From: Homarus americanus
Taxonomy: Eukaryota > Arthropoda > Malacostraca > Decapoda > Nephropidae
Direction: 5' to 3'
DNA length: 64,000 bases
Assembly (NCBI RefSeq): GCF_018991925.1
Contig: NW_024725489.1
Location: 6,929,916 to 6,993,915 of the forward strand
Positions 57,496-64,000 of the stretch are shown piece after piece. The number at the start of each line of letters is the position of its first letter. The stretch's first letter is position 1. The notes under the pieces are model-generated. The model was not told the origin of the DNA and made no database searches. It saw only the letters and a program-made list of their open reading frames with translations. Position numbers and translations under genes: made by a program.

Positions 57496-57566
57496 AAGGT
57501 GGCGAGGTAGTTGTTGTTGATGCAGCAACTAGTGGAGTTGTGATGGCATGTGGTGGAGGCTCACAA

Positions 57567-57572
57567 TATATA
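57567..57572 (-). promoter_or_regulatory. TATA box of the Ig-domain gene
   Basis: The minus strand reads GGCTATATATTGTG. A start about 30 bases downstream would fall near 57540 (CCATCACAAC), giving a 5' leader of about 45 nt to the ATG at 57495 or about 100 nt to that at 57438. Confidence 0.55.
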
Positions 57573-57573
57573 G

Positions 57574-60500
57574 CCACACATGACGTAAGTAATGCAAACC
57601 GCTACCATTATACATCACGAATCCTGAGAATGTTTCTTGGTAACACGGAGCTGACGACCCGCCCTTATCTTCTGACATACAGCAGCCATCTTAACTCTTC
57701 TGCCGCCACACATCCGCGATACTTTCTTCATGTTGTTATCAATGTGAGATGTTATAAGAAATTCAAATCCGTTCTTAATCACAATTATTACATTGAATTA
57801 TGTTACACTTTGTGTCAAGTTTAATTATAATCACATTTTATTGTAAACTTTCCTTTAGTTGAGGAAATATTTCACACAAAACATAATTTGGTGACTGATT
57901 AAAGTAAAATTTTCTCTTTTTTTAAGTTGTAAATATTATAGAATATGGATCACAATAATCTTAGTAGAAGGAAGAAGAGTCTGGCAGTAATGTTTGAACA
58001 TTCAGCTGATGGATCATTGTCTTGTGTTCGTGAAACAAAACATTTCCCTAATGGATATATTTTGACATAAAGACATTACTGAAATAAGCCATTGATATAT
58101 GACATAAGCAGTAATGTTCACTTTATGGTACAGTTTTGTTTTTAGTGATACAACTTTATGTTGTTAATAAAATACAACATGACTCAGTCTACCAAAACGA
58201 GGTGACCAGATTGTGGTGGAGGTTGTGAGTGTACACAACTATTGAACTTTGTGATGTGTGACTTTTTAGTTGTAACTTAACAGCTACACTTCAGAGTGTC
58301 GTGTTGTTTATTATCTTAAGTGTGCAGGAGCCTGAACTTTCTATGTGTGGCGCCATGACGGCGTCTGACTCAACCAGATGGTGTGAAGTTAGGTCCCATA
58401 GGCGTTACCCATTAGGGGCAGTGCGGCTACACCATACTGAACACAAGGAGGCTTTGTCACACGCACTGCACACGACCGTCATTTAACAAAGTGTAAAGTT
58501 AGGTTCGTATTACCAACTTTCAGGACTGGGGGTGCTCTGGGCGTGAACGAGCGACCTTTTAAGGCAGGAGATGAGCGCCGTATCCACTCGGCCGCCACTA
58601 GAGGCGGATGTTACATGGTGATGAGAGTCACCACAAGGAAGGAAAGAATGAAGGAGTTTTATGGTAATAAATAATGTGAGTCACACCTGTCAGTGAGATC
58701 ATTAACACTACAACGACACACCTGTAGGGAGATTCGCCCAGGTGAAGGACCAACTACATCACACTAACCTTCCTCCTCACTCTCACTTCCACCAAGATAA
58801 ACCTGACGTCACAAGTCAACCATTTACTCCAGTTAAAACAATTATGTACTCACACAACGTTCAAGTACTTTACTCACACAACGTTCATGTACTCACACAA
58901 CGTTCAAGTACTTACACAACATTACTCAGCCTAACAGTGACGTGTGGTGAGCCAGGATGAGCTCTGTACTGAGAATATGAGAAGGTTGTGATGATCATGT
59001 TGACACTAACAGCCACAACACCCAACAGAGTATCATGAATGAACCGTCCGGCTGGTGCCATCAATGAATGGAGGGCATGAGGACGTAGGGGTAAGGTCCA
59101 CCACACTACCTCAACACACAACACTGTGGTCCTTAACGCGTGTCACTCACCCACTCAATGGGTAAGAGCTTCCTTATCAACCGGGCTGTATTTTTATTTT
59201 CTTGCGTCTACTGTTATAACACTCAGAATAATAAGGTCATCTGAGGTGATCAACACCTCCCCTGGGCAGTTCACACTAGATATAAAGTACTCTTATGATA
59301 CACAACTGATAGTGTTCACATCATGTACGTCTCGTGTTCAAGTTGTATGAATTATGATAATTGTATTATTACTATAATATATGTAAACGCTTTCTGAGCG
59401 TTATAATTCGGTCAAACCTGTTGAATATAATTCAGTTTAATATTTCAAATAAATCATACATAAATGTTTAATCCAATATATATTTACCTAACAATCATAG
59501 CTATGTAATTAGTCTAATCTTAACACTTACAATGAGTACTTAATTTTCCATATTTTATTTTGTCACAATGATAAACGATGCAATGGACACAGTCTACCTG
59601 TGTACACAATAAGTACCAGTTTAACTTACGTGTTGAAAGTCTCAAGAGAAACCAGGTTAGGTGTTGCCTCTATGATCTGGATAACTACAGAGGAACCAGG
59701 TTAGGTGTTGCCTCTATGACCTGGATAACTACAGAGGAACCAGGTTAGGTGTTGCCTCTATGATCTAGATAACTACAGTACAGTGGCAGTACCCTGCGTC
59801 GCCTGTCCAGCCCTTGCTGGTCGGCGAGGGCTGAGTCAGGTATTTGTACATAAACAAGCTCCCCTTACACACTCCAACCTCCTCTGGGCCTCTCATCTTG
59901 TACCATCTTAATACTCTATATACTGTATACGGGCAGGCACACCCAATAAACATGACATGACTTACAGCCTAACATAATGTTTGTTTATGTGTCATCCTAC
60001 TCATTACAGCTTGCGGTAACAATGTAACATATATAAGTATTGTATGAAAAGAATAAGTTCTACAGACCATAAAGAACGGTTGAACACAGATAAAGATTAA
60101 AGTTAGTCATACAGAGGAGATCAAAAGATTGTCAAAAACTCAGCACTGAACTGTGATAAAGTTCCTGGCCATAGAAGGTTCCACAGAATAGGAAACCCGT
60201 TGACACAGAGTGGGAGCGTGGCACAAATGCCGCAGCAACTGTTGCCAGAGTCAAGACCCTGATTATGGTGGTCTGGTGTATCAAAGTCGTTGACAGAGGC
60301 ACCGAGGTTGGCAGGAGACATGGAAGTGTTGTGATCGTCATCCACGAAGAGCTAGGGATGTCTTCGGCGTCTGTACGATGGTTCCCGATTCCTTGGAGCT
60401 CAAGATCAACACCGGAGGTTGGCCTCAAGTGGACAGCTCCTTTACCTGTACGAAGATAATCCGGCCATCTTTCTTTCTCTTCTGACGTCAAGAATGATAT

Positions 60501-60771
60501 ATAAAACTCACCATTGGCACTCTGAGTCAAAGATGGAATCCATGCAATGAAACACTACAATAAACCGACCCCAACAAGTTCAATAGTTAACTCCCTGCTG
60601 TCAAGATCATGACCTCAAGTTTTTTTAATGCCAAAAGGATTCTGGTGATCAACTACCAGTCACACACAATGTACATCACCAGTCACTAACATGATGACCT
60701 AATGTAAGTGCCGCACGACGTCATGTAGAAGAGACAGATAATGTTAACTAGAGGTGTGCTGACGGTGCTGC
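57574..60771. other. Unassigned 3.2 kb
   Basis: No gene I can support. It contains a 44-bp tandem triplet (59647-59778) and short AACGTTCA/ACTCACACAAC repeats near 58848-58920. A minus-strand frame at 60132-60530 lacks an ATG and any recognisable domain. Confidence 0.4.
59647..59778. repeat. Three tandem 44-bp repeats
   Basis: The word ACCAGGTTAGGTGTTGCC recurs at 44-base spacing (59651, 59695, 59739) with only single-base differences, indicating recent duplication. Confidence 0.95.
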
Positions 60772-61050
60772 CTGACAATGTTCCCGTCCATGACTTCTGC
60801 ATCACAAAACTGTGAGACCAAGTATCTCAAACACCTTCCCTGCAGACAAGATATGGTCCTATGCAACTATTGTGTGTTTCCAAACCTAAAGACCCACCTC
60901 TGAAGGCACAACTTTCATGATGACGAGGAGCTGAAGGAGGCTACAGAGGTGTGGTGTGAGGAGCAGTTTGAAGAACTATTTATAACTGGAATAGTGAGCT
61001 CGAAGGACAACGGGAGGAAATTTATTAAAGGAGAGTTGATGTCCTGCCGT
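60772..61050 (+). pseudogene. Mariner-type transposase C-terminus
   Basis: The frame reads KYLKHLPCRQDMVLCNYCVF, NLKTHL, stop, RHNFHDDEELKEATEVWCEEQ, then FITGI. This is the end of a mariner/Tc1 DDE transposase, in which a D-Y-x-L-F box normally holds the third catalytic Asp (here Asn) and F-x-D-D-x-E follows. There is one nonsense codon, and the N-terminal two thirds and both TIRs are missing. Confidence 0.75.
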
Positions 61051-61087
61051 GTTATTATATGTGGGACAGGTGTCTCAGCCAGAAGTC

Positions 61088-61205
61088 ACTAGTTGAATTG
61101 AATTGAATTGAAACATTTTATTTAGCCAGAAAAATACAGATACAGAGTGGATAATAATAACAATATTAACATGGCTGAGTCAGTTGAGAACCTGAGCTCT
61201 CTTTG
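61088..61205 (-). mobile_element. LINE 3'-end fragment with a (TTCAAT)n tail
   Basis: Inverted match of 35396-35511. On the minus strand it ends AATAAAATGTTTCAATTCAA. It is 5'-truncated to about 115 bp. Confidence 0.72.
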
Positions 61206-61388
61206 AGGCACCTGAGATATACTATACATTTATCTCAAGGAAGTATTATGCAACATTTAGTATCATCTGGAATAGAACAATAACATGGTGGTAATAAGTA
61301 CATCTCATAATGTTACCACGGTTATCACTTCAATATTTATTTATTTTATTATTTATTATTTTTATTTTTTATTTATTTATTTATACAT

Positions 61389-61399
<11 letters not shown>
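61206..61399. other. No gene recognised
   Basis: AT-rich sequence leading into a (TA)n tract. Confidence 0.4.
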
Positions 61400-61487
<88 letters not shown>

Positions 61488-61577
61488 AACCACAAGGAAA
61501 AAGAAAACACGAAGTTCCCAAGAGCTTTCGTGTAATTCACATCCTCAGGGGTGAGTACAAACTAAGTAGAAATGCAG

Positions 61578-61627
<50 letters not shown>

Positions 61628-61675
61628 GGAGGGTGAGATCAAGTCCACAGGGGTCAAGTGTATATATAAATATAA

Positions 61676-61720
<45 letters not shown>

Positions 61721-61735
61721 TATATATATTTATAT
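61400..61735. repeat. Three (TA)n tracts around a Penelope-type terminal module
   Basis: TA tracts at about 61400-61484, 61581-61621 and 61671-61730. Between the first two, 61485-61550 carries the words GATAACCACAAGGAAAA and GAGCTTTCGTGT, with TCCTCAG at 61542-61548, paralleling the Penelope end at 25290-25370. Confidence 0.8.
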
Positions 61736-61736
61736 T

Positions 61737-61990
61737 TCATTAGCCCAATAAAGCACGTGGACTTCTACATACAATCAACTCCTCAACCCGCCAGGATCCG
61801 AACCCATGGCCCACGACCCCATGACTGTGACCGGGGAACGCTACCTCTGGACCACCAGGATACTAAAAGCAGTCCTAGACTTTGTTATATTTCACACAAA
61901 GCCTGTTCAATGAGCTTATGGCGCCGTGAACCTCTAATAGGGACTACCTGTATCACATAGGTGGTCAGAGTAACGTTTTACCAAATCCGG
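61737..61990 (-). repeat. tRNA-derived SINE, copy A
   Basis: On the minus strand box A TGGTCCAGAGG (61844-61854) and a B box GGTTCGGATCC (61794-61804) lie about 40 bases apart, as in RNA polymerase III promoters of tRNA-derived SINEs. The flank at 61872-61976 is a near-perfect inverted match of 62107-62215. Confidence 0.75.
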
Positions 61991-62017
61991 CTTCGAAACA
62001 TGAGGATCCATATATAT

Positions 62018-62106
62018 TTCATTAGCCCAATAAAGCACGCGGACTTCTACATACAATCAACACCTCAACCCGCCAGGATTCGAACCCACGGCCCACGAGC
62101 CCATGA
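62018..62106 (-). repeat. tRNA-derived SINE, partial copy B
   Basis: Repeats the ATTAGCCCAATAAAGCACG...CAACCCGCCAGGATTCGAACC segment of copy A. It contains a B box (GGTTCGAATCC) but breaks off before the A box at 62106. Confidence 0.7.
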
Positions 62107-62495
<389 letters not shown>

Positions 62496-62503
<8 letters not shown>

Positions 62504-64000
62504 TTAGAGATGATTTCAAGGAAGGGAGCATAGTCTTTGCTCGGATGTATGGGGGTAAGTTGTTCCACACCCTCACACCATGATAATTTTATGGAGGTCT
62601 GGGACTGAGAGGAGGGCATGGGGGGTGGTCTTAGTAGCTCTGAGTGTCTCAAGTTATATCTCTGATTATTCCAGAACTGGAAATAATTATTGTCAAGCAA
62701 GTGATTGATAGATTTGTAAACAAAGAGGGCACTGCAGTAAGTGTTAATATCCTCGAATTTTAAAAATTTCAATACAGCAAATTTTTCGTTTGTGTGATGT
62801 GTTTTTTCAAGTAGGTCATTGTCCGTACAACTCTCTTTTGTGCAGTAACCAGAGATTGTGTTTTTGAAGAGCCAGAGGCCCTCCATAGTGTGTGACAGTG
62901 CATCAGGTGTTGGTAAACAAGATCATGATAGATTTCTTTCATTGCTGTGAGAGTGAGTGACTGTCGAGTGTGATACATGATACCACACTGTTTATTGATT
63001 TTACTGTGAATGGCTTGTATGTGGTTTCTCCAGTTAAGTTTCTCATCAACAATAACTCCGAGGAATTTAGTATTTTGTTCGCGTTTGAGGACTATATTAC
63101 CATGGTACAGAGGGTCCAAGTCTGGAGGTAAGTTTTTTCTTCTGTGAAAGATCGTGTAGTGGGTTTTCTCAAGTTTTAGGGTCAGTTTATTACGTATTAC
63201 CCAGGTCCCGACTTCAGTTAATTCAGTGTTCATAGTTCTCATCAAGGAATGGAGGTCTGAGTTGCTGACATAGAGATTACTATCGTCTGCAAATAAGTTG
63301 CATTTTATGAGTGAGCTGGCGTGGACTATGTCGTTTATGTACAACAAAAACAGTACTGGACCGAGAATGGAACCTTGGGGGACTCCATACAAGATTGGCG
63401 AGGAGTCAGATTGGTGGTTATTATAGCAGACATACTGTATCCTGATGGACAGATATGAGATAAACCAATTGTGGGACAGGCCCCTAACGCCGTAATGTTC
63501 AAGCTTTGAAAGGAGGATGGTATGGTCGACAGTATCGAAGGCTTTAGAGAGGTCTAAGAATATACTGACTGTGAACTGACTGTCATGAAAGGAATTTAAA
63601 ATGTCATTAGTAAAGGATAGCAGAGCACTCTCAGTCGACCTTCTAGCTCTATATCCAAACTGGGAGTCTGTAAAGATGTTATTGGCATTGCAGAAGGAAT
63701 TTAGTCTATTACACGCTAGCTTATCCAGTATCTTACTCAAGGCTGGGAGGACTGATATGGGGCGGTAATTCTTGAAGAGACCTTTGTCCCCAGATTTTTT
63801 ATATGCTGGGTTGACTTTAGCAATTTTCAGTTTATCAGGAAAAACACCACTAGTGAAGTAGGAGTTACAAATGTGGAGGAGAACAGGTAGTAATAAGTGG
63901 GCCACTTTCTTAATGATGCTCATTGGTATATTGTCTTCGCCTGCTACTGCATCTTTGGACATTTTTATGATGGCCAGTAATTCATCTGCTGTGACAGGGG
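62496..64000 (-). pseudogene. LINE reverse transcriptase (runs off the right edge)
   Basis: A frame open at the window edge runs to 62769 and continues in another frame to about 62500. RT blocks: KIAKVNPAYKKSGDKGLFKN, YRPISVLPALSKILDKL, FGYRARRSTESALL, FLDLSKAFDTVDHTILL, GVPQGSILGPVLFLLYIND, catalytic NLFADDSNLY (intact), TKFLGVIVDEKLNW. After a frameshift near 62830 the C-terminal block [12 protein letters not shown] and [11 protein letters not shown] follow. The catalytic box is intact, so the copy is fairly young, but frameshifts make it non-functional. The 3' end meets A/T-rich and (TA)n sequence. Jockey/CR1-like by blocks. N-terminal endonuclease lies outside the window. Confidence 0.85.

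Noticed and set aside
58540..58610. Possible tRNA gene near GAACGAGCGACC
   Set aside because: No A box, no pairing acceptor stem and no canonical B box; not supported.
60132..60530. 132-residue minus-strand frame, possibly an exon with a GTGAGT donor near 60508
   Set aside because: No ATG, stop just upstream, no recognisable domain; evidence too thin to call a gene.
61285..61554. Open frames with long Ile-Tyr runs (also at 15804, 26272, 62298)
   Set aside because: Read-through of (TA)n microsatellites; no coding meaning.

Overview
The window looks like arthropod nuclear DNA, most likely from a large, repeat-rich decapod crustacean genome. I see no bacterial operons or ribosome binding sites. 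There are long (TA)n runs, TTAGG/CCTAA runs, satellites, and a dense crowd of broken transposable elements: Ty3/gypsy LTR elements, LINEs, a Penelope-like element, Helitron, hAT, mariner, MITEs and tRNA-derived SINEs. The decapod call is an inference from this repeat mixture; no species-level marker was seen.

Layout. 1-5622: fragments of one LTR family (termini TGTAATGA...TCATTACA) with a gag-like relic and a hAT insertion. 6206-11098: two inverted repeats bracketing a LINE that is itself split by a gag-less LTR element. 12185-13971: a decayed Helitron helicase carrying a small Penelope fragment between 57-bp direct repeats. 16365-22530: a decayed Ty3/gypsy element (element A). 22536-24695: the TGTAATGA family again, mirrored. 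24721-26465: a palindromic MITE and a Penelope-like element. 29720-31295: a minisatellite. 32048-33421: a LINE with esterase and endonuclease parts. 33600-36258: a decayed Ty3/gypsy element of ordinary domain order, hit by a LINE (36262-37477).

37478-50071 is the best-preserved structure: a Mag-like Ty3/gypsy element on the minus strand, carrying three later insertions, each with perfect target duplications. These are a hAT in its 3' LTR, a second LTR element inside pol, and a hAT in its 5' leader. The element inside pol (41330-45867) has an intact ORF in the order integrase, reverse transcriptase, RNase H, the reverse of normal Ty3/gypsy. Element A shows the same order.

50072-53790 is a 38-bp satellite interrupted by a 736-bp insert. 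55399-56619 is a solo LTR. 57049-57495 is the only convincing host gene: a small, apparently intronless, secreted single-immunoglobulin-domain protein with a TATA box. 60772-64000 holds a mariner relic, SINE copies and a LINE that runs off the right edge.

Most coding matter is selfish DNA. Only the Mag-like pol, the integrase-RT-RNase H ORF and the immunoglobulin gene keep long undamaged frames.
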